From the NCBI GenBank assembly GCA_030666765.1, contig DAOUXE010000008.1, positions 1 to 12,292 of the forward strand: DNA of 12,292 bases, in the 5' to 3' direction. Positions 1-6,589 of the stretch are shown one piece after another. The DNA is from Methanosarcinales archaeon. GTDB taxonomy: Archaea > Halobacteriota > Methanosarcinia > Methanosarcinales > Methanogasteraceae. Under the pieces are notes generated by a model. It worked only from the letters and a program-made list of their open reading frames with translations. It did no database searches and had not been told where the DNA came from. The position numbers and the translations under genes were made by a program. Within the stretch, counting starts at the first letter, position 1; every line of letters starts with the position of its first letter.

Positions 1-236
1 CAATTCTTTCACGGTGCAAGAAAAACCAGTAGCAATCGGTTCAATCCAATTGGAAAGATGCTTTCGCTCCAGTACTAAAATGAAACAAAAATGGGACCAA
101 TTCAGTACGGGGTATACACATCCTTTCATCACCCTAGTTTACGCCCCTGCTGATGGGGTCTTGTCAATCGAATACTCTCGTTTCAAAACCGTCGGAAATA
201 AAAAAAACTCCGCTTAACAAATACCACAATCCACCT
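1..236. other. Stretch without a recognisable gene
   Basis: No convincing gene is seen here. It is more A/T-rich by eye than the operon to its right. A 67-residue plus-strand frame (14 to 217) has no recognisable domain or clear ribosome binding site. There is a 10-bp perfect palindrome, TCCAATTGGA, at 45-54 and a minus-strand T run at 200-207 (listed separately). No tRNA, CRISPR repeat or transposon end was recognised. Confidence 0.5.
200..207 (-). terminator. Oligo-T tract, candidate archaeal terminator
   Basis: Eight consecutive T residues on the minus strand (A8 on plus), about 30 nt past the stop codon of the small gene at 237-464. Archaeal RNA polymerase commonly terminates on T-rich tracts without needing a hairpin, and no strong hairpin precedes this one. 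It is the first long T run downstream of the minus-strand genes, so it may end the whole transcript. Confidence 0.4.
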
Positions 237-464
237 TCATGCTTCTTTCTGCGGCTTTCTGATCATATTAGGTATTCTCGCGAGTTTTTTGTCCACCATC
301 ATCTTCCACTTCTCGGTTATCGCATCCCACTTCTCCAGGATCTCAAACTCTTCTTCTATTGTCAGAGGAAGTATGTATCCGTGATAGCCAGATCCATACT
401 CGTACTGTGGAAACCAGTGCTGTGGTGGGCGATGGAATGGATGTTCATGTCCCGGTTCACGCAT
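237..464 (-). CDS. Small histidine-rich protein with C-terminal helix, function unknown
   Basis: This encodes about 75 residues of unknown function. The first 30 residues are rich in His, Pro and aromatics, with histidines at about 6, 8, 11, 16 and 28. The remainder (about 35-62) is a charged amphipathic helix with an acidic start (LTIEEEFEILEKW) and a Lys/Arg-rich end. This layout, an aromatic/Gly N-terminus followed by an 'LT.EEE' helix, loosely recalls the small archaeal DUF5320-type proteins, but that is only a resemblance. The ATG at 464 is preferred because a GGAGGT sits 9 nt upstream. A TTG at 512 would add 16 residues but has no comparable site. It follows the ABC-2 permease by 157 nt on the same strand, so it may have its own promoter or be the last operon gene. 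The His cluster could bind metal, which would fit the locus, but this is untested. Confidence 0.55.
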   Translation of the reverse strand: MREPGHEHPFHRPPQHWFPQYEYGSGYHGYILPLTIEEEFEILEKWDAITEKWKMMVDKKLARIPNMIRKPQKEA

Positions 465-473
465 GCTTACCAT

Positions 474-479
474 ACCTCC
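474..479 (-). promoter_or_regulatory. Ribosome binding site GGAGGT of the small gene
   Basis: GGAGGT on the minus strand lies 9 nt before the ATG at 464. It matches the archaeal anti-Shine-Dalgarno sequence and decides the start in favour of that ATG over the upstream TTG at 512. Confidence 0.5.
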
Positions 480-551
480 AGTTGGTTTTACATTACCTGC
501 ATATTTGCACAATTCATGTTATACCGCGCGTGCATACCATGACTGGTCTTT

Positions 552-572
552 CCATAACTTAAAACTTTTGGT
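552..572 (-). promoter_or_regulatory. Weak TATA/BRE-like element before the small gene
   Basis: On the minus strand this A/T-rich stretch reads as a purine run (accaaaag) followed by ttttaag, roughly resembling an archaeal BRE plus TATA box. A start site about 25 nt downstream would leave a leader of about 60 to 70 nt before the ATG at 464. The match to the consensus is poor. It is noted only because it lies in the largest gap among the minus-strand genes. Confidence 0.15.
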
Positions 573-621
573 CAATATCGTAACATGAACCAGCAGAGAT
601 TCCGCCTGATATTCATATCGA

Positions 622-1425
622 CTAATACTGAACAAGACTCCCGTCTATCTTCGCCCTCTTGACCGCGTACTTAAACGAGAGTAAACCCATGGGTACCAGC
701 ACAACCGAGAAGACTATGAGTGCGGTTATCTCCGGAGCCAGTGCTGAAAGCGAGTAGCCCTGTAGAAGCGCATGTCTCATCCCGCTGAGCGAGTATGTGA
801 TCGGCAGAAGATGCGAGATTGTCCGAAGCCACTCGGGCAAGATCGAGATTGGGAAGAGCACTCCGCCAAAGAGTTCGGATGTGCTCATAAAGAACATGTT
901 TATCGGGTCCCCCCTCTTGAGCACCATGATAAAGCTTGCAGAGAGTATGCCGATGCTGCCGAAGCATATTATCGTTAGAACGAGAATTATCAGAGCGGCA
1001 AAGACATTTGCATTGCTCATATCCACACCCAGCAGAATACCGATCACAAGATACATAAAAACCCTGAAAGACATGAAGATAAAACTCCAGAGCGAGGACA
1101 ACGTTACTATTGCCGAGGTATCGGTCGGGGTAACAAGCATCGCTTCCAGTGTGCCCATCATCTGCTCACCCCGGATGCTCTCTGAAAAACTCCTGAGCGC
1201 AGTCATCAGATATCCTGAAAAGGCTATGCCTATCAGCACAAAGGAGAAATAGTCCCCGCCATAAGCCTCAAGATGCGCCATTCCCGCACCCCCGACCAGT
1301 TTGGAAACGAAGTAGAAAGTCAGAATCGAGAAGAGCATGAAGAAGAATCTCAGAAAGAACTCGAATTTATAGCTTGTTGCGAGTATCAGATCCCTTATTA
1401 TGAAGGAAATCGCTTTTTTGTACAT
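622..1425 (-). CDS. ABC-2 type exporter permease
   Basis: This is the membrane subunit of an ABC-2 (DrrB/ABC2_membrane) transporter, 267 residues, the usual size for the family. Hydrophobic segments lie near 22-42, 58-78, 112-132, 141-165, 180-196 and 232-252. The diagnostic region is at about 186-223: FGGVLFPISILPEWL, then HLLPITYSL and the conserved MRHALLQG. The cytoplasmic GTLEAMLVTP loop (91-100) is where such permeases meet their ATPase. The ATG at 1425 overlaps the TGA of the upstream ATPase gene by 1 nt (TGATG), indicating translational coupling and a dedicated pair. A TTG one codon upstream is the less likely start. The substrate cannot be read. ABC-2 systems mostly export drugs, lipids, polysaccharides or cofactor-like compounds, so here it could remove a product or toxic chelate handled by the rest of the operon. 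That role is inference. Confidence 0.88.
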   Translation of the reverse strand: MYKKAISFIIRDLILATSYKFEFFLRFFFMLFSILTFYFVSKLVGGAGMAHLEAYGGDYFSFVLIGIAFSGYLMTALRSFSESIRGEQMMGTLEAMLVTPTDTSAIVTLSSLWSFIFMSFRVFMYLVIGILLGVDMSNANVFAALIILVLTIICFGSIGILSASFIMVLKRGDPINMFFMSTSELFGGVLFPISILPEWLRTISHLLPITYSLSGMRHALLQGYSLSALAPEITALIVFSVVLVPMGLLSFKYAVKRAKIDGSLVQY

Positions 1426-2300
1426 CAAAATCTCATCCCCCTCGGTCTACCGCCACCCATCATCCCCCTACGCCCCTGATAAACGTGATTTGGTGCTGCC
1501 CCTCTCTCAAACTCTTTGCCTGTGTAATGTGTGAAGACGTCACCCAATCCGGGGTCCGGTTTATCAAGCGTGCTTTTCAGTTCATCTAACGTCCCGACCG
1601 CCACTATTCTGCCCTCATTGATGATCGCAATCCTGTCGCACAACTCTTCTGCCTCGGGAAGGTGGTGTGTGGATAGAAAAACGGTCTTCCCCTCGTCCCC
1701 TGTGATATGTTCCTTAACAAACTTCCTCACATTCTGTGCCGCACCCGGATCCAGTGCTCTCGTCGGCTCATCCATGAAGAGAACCGCGGGATCGTTCAAT
1801 AGTCCACGTGCAATAGCCATCCGTTGCTTCATTCCTGCAGAATAGCTGAGAAACCTATCATCGCCCCTTTCCTTCATGCCAACGAGGCTCAACAGCTCAT
1901 CTATTCTCTCTTCCGCGCAATCAGAATAGTAATTGTGAAGAGATGCAAAGAATCTGAGATTGTGTCTGCCTGTCAGCCGCCAGTAGAAGCTCCGTTCATC
2001 AGAAGTGACGAAACCAATCGATTCCTTGACCTTTCCACTATCCTTTGCGATGTCATACCCGTTCACGCGAGCGGTTCCAACAGATGGCAGAATCAGTGTG
2101 CATAACATCTTTATGAGCGTGGTCTTGCCAGCGCCATTCGGTCCGAGGATGCCGAAGAGCTCGCCACTTTTGATCTTGAGGTTCACATCGTAAACGGCTG
2201 TCATCTCATCCTTTCTGAAGGGGTGTCGTAAAAAGTTGGTGAATCCTTTTTGTAGTGCGAACCTCTTTGTCAGATCGTGCGTCTCAATCGTGTATTCCAA
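1425..2300 (-). CDS. ABC-2 type exporter ATP-binding protein (DrrA-like)
   Basis: This is the 291-residue nucleotide-binding subunit that powers the permease encoded just downstream. The Walker A is GPNGAGKT (53-60), the signature is YSAGMKQR (153-160), the Walker B is AVLFMDEP (172-179), and the H-loop His is near 212. The Q-loop is unusual: where Gln is expected the sequence reads VTSDERSFYWRLTGR (98-112), a variant I associate with some ABC-2 exporter ATPases. The last 20 or so residues are rich in Gly, Met and Arg (MMGGGRPRGMRF) and lie beyond the normal domain. The start must be TTG at 2300: the frame is closed upstream by TGA at 2310-2312 with no other start codon between, and the conserved N-terminus (YTIETHDLTKRF) begins at once. 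A GAGG lies 7 nt before it. The gap from the preceding ATPase gene is 1 nt, so import and export subunits are in one transcript. Confidence 0.88.
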   Translation of the reverse strand: MEYTIETHDLTKRFALQKGFTNFLRHPFRKDEMTAVYDVNLKIKSGELFGILGPNGAGKTTLIKMLCTLILPSVGTARVNGYDIAKDSGKVKESIGFVTSDERSFYWRLTGRHNLRFFASLHNYYSDCAEERIDELLSLVGMKERGDDRFLSYSAGMKQRMAIARGLLNDPAVLFMDEPTRALDPGAAQNVRKFVKEHITGDEGKTVFLSTHHLPEAEELCDRIAIINEGRIVAVGTLDELKSTLDKPDPGLGDVFTHYTGKEFERGAAPNHVYQGRRGMMGGGRPRGMRF

Positions 2301-2301
2301 A

Positions 2302-3105
2302 TCATTGCCTCATCGTCGTCTTGATTGGTCCTACTGGTATGATGTACGGCGCTTCGGATTGTTTCCTTATGATCGCCTCGACACCATAGACAGACGCTAT
2401 GTTATCTGCGGTAAGTACATAAGAAGGTTCACCCGCACTCACAATCTTTCCCCTCCTCATCATGATTATCTTATCCGAGTACCTTGATGCGAGGTTCAGG
2501 TCATGAATCGCAATGATTGCAGAGACGAGCTTCTTATTCACGAGATCCCGTATGATGTCCATCACCTCAAACTGGCGCAGTATGTCGAGGTTGCTCGTCG
2601 GTTCATCGAGAAGGATCACCTCTGCTTCTTGTGCAAGCGCTCGTGCGATCAAGACCTTCTGCTGCTGACCACCGCTCAATTCGCCAAAGTACTTGAGCGC
2701 AAGGTCCTCGATATCGAGCAGTCGCAGAACCTCCCAGATCTTCTCATCATCATCCTCGTCGCTCCGCCAGCTCAGGTGCGGGCGCCTACCCATCAGAACG
2801 GTATCAAAGACAGAGGTTGGAAAGCCGCGAGAGATTGTCTGCTGCACATAGCCGATCTTCTTGGCAATCTCCATCCTGCCCATCTTCATAATCTCTCTTC
2901 GATCCAGAAGCACGCTTCCATGATCCGGTTGTATGATCTTGTCTATGCATTTGAGGAGAGTGGATTTGCCAGAGCCATTCGGACCAACGATGCCAAGTAT
3001 CCTTGACGGGGCAAGCTGGATGGATACATCATCAAGGATCATTGGACCTGAATTTCCATCGTAGCTGAAGACGATATCGATCGTCTCGAGTTTTATCATA
3101 ACCAT
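2302..3105 (-). CDS. FecE/BtuD-type ABC importer ATPase
   Basis: This 267-residue ATPase energises import of iron-siderophore, heme, cobalamin or related metal chelates. It has Walker A GPNGSGKS (41-48), Q-loop YVQQ (86-89), signature LSGGQQQ (143-149), Walker B VILLDEP (163-169), D-loop SNLD (171-174) and H-loop His201. The spacing and the segment TVLMGRRPHLSW (102-113) are typical of the FepC/BtuD/FecE group that pairs with FecCD permeases, and such a permease gene lies 10 nt upstream. Start is ATG at 3105, 5 nt after a GAGGTGA site that overlaps the permease stop; a second in-frame ATG two codons on is possible. Motifs cannot separate iron, heme and corrinoid substrates. With a single permease gene, both binding proteins at the other end of the operon are the likely partners. 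Confidence 0.9.
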   Translation of the reverse strand: MVMIKLETIDIVFSYDGNSGPMILDDVSIQLAPSRILGIVGPNGSGKSTLLKCIDKIIQPDHGSVLLDRREIMKMGRMEIAKKIGYVQQTISRGFPTSVFDTVLMGRRPHLSWRSDEDDDEKIWEVLRLLDIEDLALKYFGELSGGQQQKVLIARALAQEAEVILLDEPTSNLDILRQFEVMDIIRDLVNKKLVSAIIAIHDLNLASRYSDKIIMMRRGKIVSAGEPSYVLTADNIASVYGVEAIIRKQSEAPYIIPVGPIKTTMRQ

Positions 3106-3115
3106 TCAAATCACC

Positions 3116-4207
3116 TCACCAGTACTCTCTCCTCCTCTTCATTATCAGGTACAGGAAGAACGGAACCCCGAGCATCGATGTCACAGAACCGACCAGGAGA
3201 ATGATCGGTGCGATTATCGTCCTTCCAACGGTGTCTGCGCCGAGGAGTATCACGCCGCCAAGGAGACCTGATGCCGGAAGCAGGAATCTGTGATCCGCAC
3301 CGATTATCATACGTGCCATGTGCGGACCGACCAGTCCGATGAATCCGATTATTCCTGTGAATGCCACGATTCCTGCGATCAGGAGGCTTGATGCGGTCAT
3401 CACGATCGCTCTGATCCGGTTGGACTCCACGCCAAGGCTCTTTGCGGTCTCATCTCCAACGGTCATCACATTGAGGTCCCAAGCTTTCCTGAGAAGCACA
3501 AAACTGCCGATCGCAATCAATACCATAACAATCCTGAGCTCCTCCCATGAGAATGCACCAAGATCGCCCATCCCCCAGAATGACATCTCTCGAAGCTCCT
3601 GATCGGTTGAGAAGTACTTGAATAGACTGCTTGCAGCACCAAAGATATAGTTCATCGCAATCCCGCACAGTATCATGATCTCGGATGTCGCTCCTCTGAT
3701 GGATGCGAGTCCGAGGATGAGACCGGAACAGAGCATGGCAAAGATGAACGCATTCCCTATTATGAGCCACATCCCTCCGAAGAAGCCAAGATTGAGAACT
3801 ATCGCAAGAGAGACACCAAAACTTGCACCTGACGAGATCCCGAGCGTGAAAGGACTTGCCAGTGGATTTCTAAGTATCGCCTGCATCGCAGCCCCTGAGA
3901 TGCCGAGACCAAAGCCTGCCGTGATAGCCCATGCGATGCGGGGAAGCCTCAGATGCCAGACACAGATATCAGAGAGCCAGCTTGTATAGAAGTGTTCAGG
4001 GAAGATCCTGTGAAGAATTGCAGAGTAAGCATCCCATATCGTTAAGTCTGCGGATCCAAGCGTTGCCGATATCCCGGTGATGATGAATATAAGAACCGGG
4101 AGGGTTAAGATGAGGAGGATCTTAATCCCGATCCGCTTGCTGTGCTCCTCCTGTATCGCGCTCTTCTTTCCTGTGCGTGTTCCCCTGCGTCTTATTGTTT
4201 TTGCCAT
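3116..4207 (-). CDS. FecCD/BtuC-type ABC importer permease
   Basis: This multi-spanning membrane permease of 363 residues is slightly longer than the usual 330-350 because of a basic N-terminal extension (KTIRRRGTRTGKKS). Family landmarks are GAAMQAILRNPLASPFTLG (105-123) followed by ISSGASFG, the FWGMGDL segment (210-216), the coupling loop GDETAKSLGV (251-260) that contacts the ATPase, and GFIGLVGPHMAR (288-299) with DHRFLLP just after. About ten transmembrane helices are expected, the protein acting as a homodimer. It passes metal chelates or corrinoids from the substrate-binding protein to the cytoplasm. The gene starts at ATG 4207, 15 nt after the SPFH gene, and is followed 10 nt later by its ATPase. 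The unusual point is position: permease and ATPase are separated from the two binding proteins by five genes of the nitrogenase-like module. Confidence 0.92.
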   Translation of the reverse strand: MAKTIRRRGTRTGKKSAIQEEHSKRIGIKILLILTLPVLIFIITGISATLGSADLTIWDAYSAILHRIFPEHFYTSWLSDICVWHLRLPRIAWAITAGFGLGISGAAMQAILRNPLASPFTLGISSGASFGVSLAIVLNLGFFGGMWLIIGNAFIFAMLCSGLILGLASIRGATSEIMILCGIAMNYIFGAASSLFKYFSTDQELREMSFWGMGDLGAFSWEELRIVMVLIAIGSFVLLRKAWDLNVMTVGDETAKSLGVESNRIRAIVMTASSLLIAGIVAFTGIIGFIGLVGPHMARMIIGADHRFLLPASGLLGGVILLGADTVGRTIIAPIILLVGSVTSMLGVPFFLYLIMKRRREYW

Positions 4208-4222
4208 TTTCCTGGTTTACCG

Positions 4223-4999
4223 CTACCGTTCGGTGAAGGCTTTGGTGAGACCAGCGGTTGTGCCAATACCGCCATCTCCTCCCTCAGCTCCACTCGAGAT
4301 CACGATCAGGTTCTTCTCCTTTGCAATCTCGGTTAACGTCTGAAACTCCCTCAGCTTCAGTGCAACAGGTGTCTTCTCATAGAATGCTGCAGCCTCACTC
4401 ATCCTCTCTGATGCCTGGTATTCAGCCTCGGCAAGGATGATTCTCGACCTCTTCTCCCGTTCTGCCTCTGCCTGCCTTGCAATCGCTCGGAGCATATTCT
4501 CTGGCAGAGCAACATCCCTCATCGTGACCACAACAACCCGCATCCCCCATGGGTCGGTTGCAACATCCAGTAGCTCCTGTACCGTCTTATTTAGCCGGTC
4601 CCTTTCAGAGAGGATACTATCAAGCTCGTTCTGACCCAGAACATCACGGAGTGTCGTCTGGGCAAGGAGCGCTGTTGCAGCCTCATAATCCTCAACCTCC
4701 ACAATAGCTCTGCATGAGTCTGTTACCTTGAAGTATATCACAGCGTCTACGTCAAGGCTGACATTGTCGCTGCTAATCACGGTCTGCTTTGGCACATCAA
4801 GCTCCCTCACACGGAGGTCAACCCTAACGATTCTGTCCACGAATGGTACGATCACGAACAGTCCGGGACCTTTCTCGCCGAGTAACTTTCCGAACCGGAA
4901 TACCACAGCACGCTCATACTGCCTCGTGATCTTCACAGCCATCGCTATGAGAATGAGTACCACGATACACCCAACCAATAGTTGTAGGTTCAATGCCAT
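4223..4999 (-). CDS. Stomatin/SPFH-domain membrane protein (slipin-like)
   Basis: This 258-residue protein has one N-terminal membrane anchor (about 5-23) followed by an SPFH/Band-7 domain (about 25-175). Stomatin hallmarks are QYERAVVFRFGKLLG (27-41), GPGLFVIVPFVDRI (44-57) and DVPKQTVISSDNVSLDVDA (68-86). An alanine/glutamate-rich coiled coil follows (about 174-205: RQAEAEREKRSRIILAEAEY). The C-terminus is glycine-rich. Stomatins oligomerise into membrane cages or scaffolds that organise proteases, channels and transporters. The usual partner, an NfeD-type protein, is not present here. The start at ATG 4999 is certain: GGAGGTGA lies 6 nt upstream inside the end of the CooC-like gene, which stops 2 nt before. 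Its place between the CooC-like ATPase and the importer permease suggests it scaffolds the transporter or docks the soluble enzymes at the membrane. This role is inference. Confidence 0.9.
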   Translation of the reverse strand: MALNLQLLVGCIVVLILIAMAVKITRQYERAVVFRFGKLLGEKGPGLFVIVPFVDRIVRVDLRVRELDVPKQTVISSDNVSLDVDAVIYFKVTDSCRAIVEVEDYEAATALLAQTTLRDVLGQNELDSILSERDRLNKTVQELLDVATDPWGMRVVVVTMRDVALPENMLRAIARQAEAEREKRSRIILAEAEYQASERMSEAAAFYEKTPVALKLREFQTLTEIAKEKNLIVISSGAEGGDGGIGTTAGLTKAFTER

Positions 5000-5001
5000 T
5001 T

Positions 5002-5781
5002 TCAGTCACCTCCCAGTATCTCACCGGCAAGCGATTCGATCTCTGGCAGATTGAGATCGAGTTCTTCACCTGCCAGACCAGCCCTGAAGACATCCCTGTT
5101 CACTGGAATCACTCCTACGACATTCAGTTGATCCAGTGATTCGAGCATTATATCCCGGTCATCATCGTCAACTTTGTTGAGAACGAAGTAGATCTTCTTT
5201 CCGATGCCCTTTGCCATGCTATCGATCTTTCCAGAGAGTTTGAGCGATTCATAAGACGGGTCAACGACCGCGAGGATGGCGTCGCATCCCTGTTCAACGC
5301 CTCTGCCGAAATGCTCAACTCCCGCATCGGTATCAATGAGCACAACCTCCTTTTCGGTCACATCCAGATTGTCGAGCAGGTTCTTTGCAAGAGCACCCAT
5401 CGGGCAGGCACAGCCCTCTCCGAAGTCATGAATCTTTCCGATGGCAAGGAGTCTTATTCCATCCTTTTCGGCGAGGTATTCCTCAGGAAGATCATCGAAT
5501 CCCCACCTTTGATCAAAGATGTTTATTGATTCGGACTCCATCTTCTCAACATCTGCGTTCTTGAAGAATTCCATCAGCTTCTTGATCATCTCCTTCTTGC
5601 CACCAAAGAAGTTCATAAAGTCATCAGGCAGTTCCATGCCCAGCTGGCGATGCAGTCCATAGTTTGATTCATCAGTATCTATCACAAGAACGTCAAAACC
5701 CTTACCTGCCATCGCTTTTGCAAGCAGTGATGATACTGTGCTCTTTCCGCTGCCGCCTTTACCGCAGATCAGTATTTTCAT
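5002..5781 (-). CDS. CooC-like deviant-Walker (MinD/NifH superfamily) ATPase
   Basis: This is a 259-residue P-loop ATPase of the SIMIBI class. The P-loop CGKGGSGKST (6-15) has the signature Lys8 that acts across a dimer. VLVIDTDESN (31-40) is the switch I region and LIDTDAGVEHFGRG (148-161) the switch II region. GCACP (123-127) gives the CxC pair Cys124/Cys126, the hallmark of CooC, the nickel-insertion ATPase of carbon monoxide dehydrogenase, where the pair binds metal at the dimer interface. NifH, BchL and CfbC instead have two widely spaced cysteines holding a [4Fe-4S] cluster, and that arrangement is absent. No carbon monoxide dehydrogenase gene is in the window. The gene lies two genes after a nitrogenase-like pair, overlaps the methyltransferase gene by 23 nt and starts at ATG 5781 with GGTGG 7 nt upstream. 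It may mature the nitrogenase-like enzyme with metal or serve as its ATP-driven electron donor. The family call is firm; the role is not. Confidence 0.88.
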   Translation of the reverse strand: MKILICGKGGSGKSTVSSLLAKAMAGKGFDVLVIDTDESNYGLHRQLGMELPDDFMNFFGGKKEMIKKLMEFFKNADVEKMESESINIFDQRWGFDDLPEEYLAEKDGIRLLAIGKIHDFGEGCACPMGALAKNLLDNLDVTEKEVVLIDTDAGVEHFGRGVEQGCDAILAVVDPSYESLKLSGKIDSMAKGIGKKIYFVLNKVDDDDRDIMLESLDQLNVVGVIPVNRDVFRAGLAGEELDLNLPEIESLAGEILGGD

Positions 5782-6589
5782 TTTTCTGCCACCATATCGT
5801 AGCGCTCTTTGATTTACGCTTGAAGGAGAGCGCTCCCGTTTCGCTATCTGTTATCAGGATTCCGGATAAATACGCCCTCAAAGCATCTTCCTTATCTTCC
5901 GGAACATCATGCATCTCTTTCCATCGGTTTACAGCATCATCCAGACTATCGTAGTGCTGCTCGTATTCGGTATCCTGGATATTGACGTTCGCATAGATCG
6001 CAATCTCGTGCAGAAGATTGCAGAAGAAGATATAATCCATCATACCCCGTGATCTGCTTCTTCTGCCGAGGATCGCCTCCATATCGCCATCCATCCATCT
6101 GCCAGCAGAGGAGATGATATAGACGTATCGTTTTGAAGCGGCATCCATCTTCTCTATTGCTTCCTGTATATCGGGCACCCCGAGCGAGTTACAGGACAGA
6201 ACCACATCGTGCTGCTCAAGATCGACACCCAGCTCAACATCTTCCCATCGTTTATTGATGGATGTGATGTTTGTTATGCCCCCTCTCTCCATATTCTCCT
6301 GTAAGCACGCTAGCATTCCCGTTGACTGGTCTACCGCAGTAACAGCCTTCACCCGCTTTGCAATCGGGATTGCGAGCCTTCCTGTGCCACAACCAACATC
6401 GAGAACCGTGTAATCAGGTTTCAATTCGAGGTTTGCCAGCTGCTTCTCGGTACGCTCTCTGTTACGCATCGCGGACTCATTGAACCTCCTTGCTCGCTCG
6501 TCCCACCTGCTGCCCGGGTTTTCACTTCTCCGGTAGTACCCGGACCTCATCACTTTCCATAACTCATTCCAGTTTATGATTCCTGCCAT
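5759..6589 (-). CDS. Class I SAM-dependent methyltransferase
   Basis: This 276-residue protein has a Rossmann-type methyltransferase core. Motif I is VLDVGCGTG (62-70), the SAM glycine loop. The acidic residue ending strand 2 is in AVDQSTGML (85-93, Asp87). HDVVLSCNSLGV (127-138) fits motif IV, and a strand near 153-160 (KRYVYIIS) fits motif V. The N-terminus (WNELWKVMRSGYYR...RWDERARRFN) is a lid-like extension common in methyltransferases annotated as type 11/12. The residues show no clear substrate specificity; small molecules or tetrapyrrole-like compounds are as likely as proteins. The first 16 nt overlap the end of the 557-residue nitrogenase-like gene and the last 23 nt overlap the CooC-like gene, so it is tightly coupled to both. 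AAGGAG lies 9 nt before the ATG. Methylation of the nitrogenase-like enzyme's substrate or product is the simplest role, by inference. Confidence 0.87.
   Translation of the reverse strand: MAGIINWNELWKVMRSGYYRRSENPGSRWDERARRFNESAMRNRERTEKQLANLELKPDYTVLDVGCGTGRLAIPIAKRVKAVTAVDQSTGMLACLQENMERGGITNITSINKRWEDVELGVDLEQHDVVLSCNSLGVPDIQEAIEKMDAASKRYVYIISSAGRWMDGDMEAILGRRSRSRGMMDYIFFCNLLHEIAIYANVNIQDTEYEQHYDSLDDAVNRWKEMHDVPEDKEDALRAYLSGILITDSETGALSFKRKSKSATIWWQKNENTDLR

Noticed and set aside
45..54. Perfect palindrome TCCAATTGGA
   Set aside because: It is ten bases long, single copy, with no neighbouring gene start or second site. It is easily expected by chance.
14..217. Plus-strand 67-residue open frame
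   Set aside because: No domain, no clear ribosome binding site, and its end crosses the poly-A tract. It is not convincing as a gene.
1..236. CRISPR array, tRNA or insertion-sequence end
   Set aside because: No repeated units, cloverleaf elements or inverted terminal repeats were seen on either strand.
153..542. Plus-strand 129-residue open frame
   Set aside because: It runs opposite the better supported small gene at 237-464 and has no recognisable domain and odd composition.
2503..3006. Plus-strand 167-residue frame
   Set aside because: It is antisense to the FecE-type ATPase, whose full set of ABC motifs lies on the minus strand.
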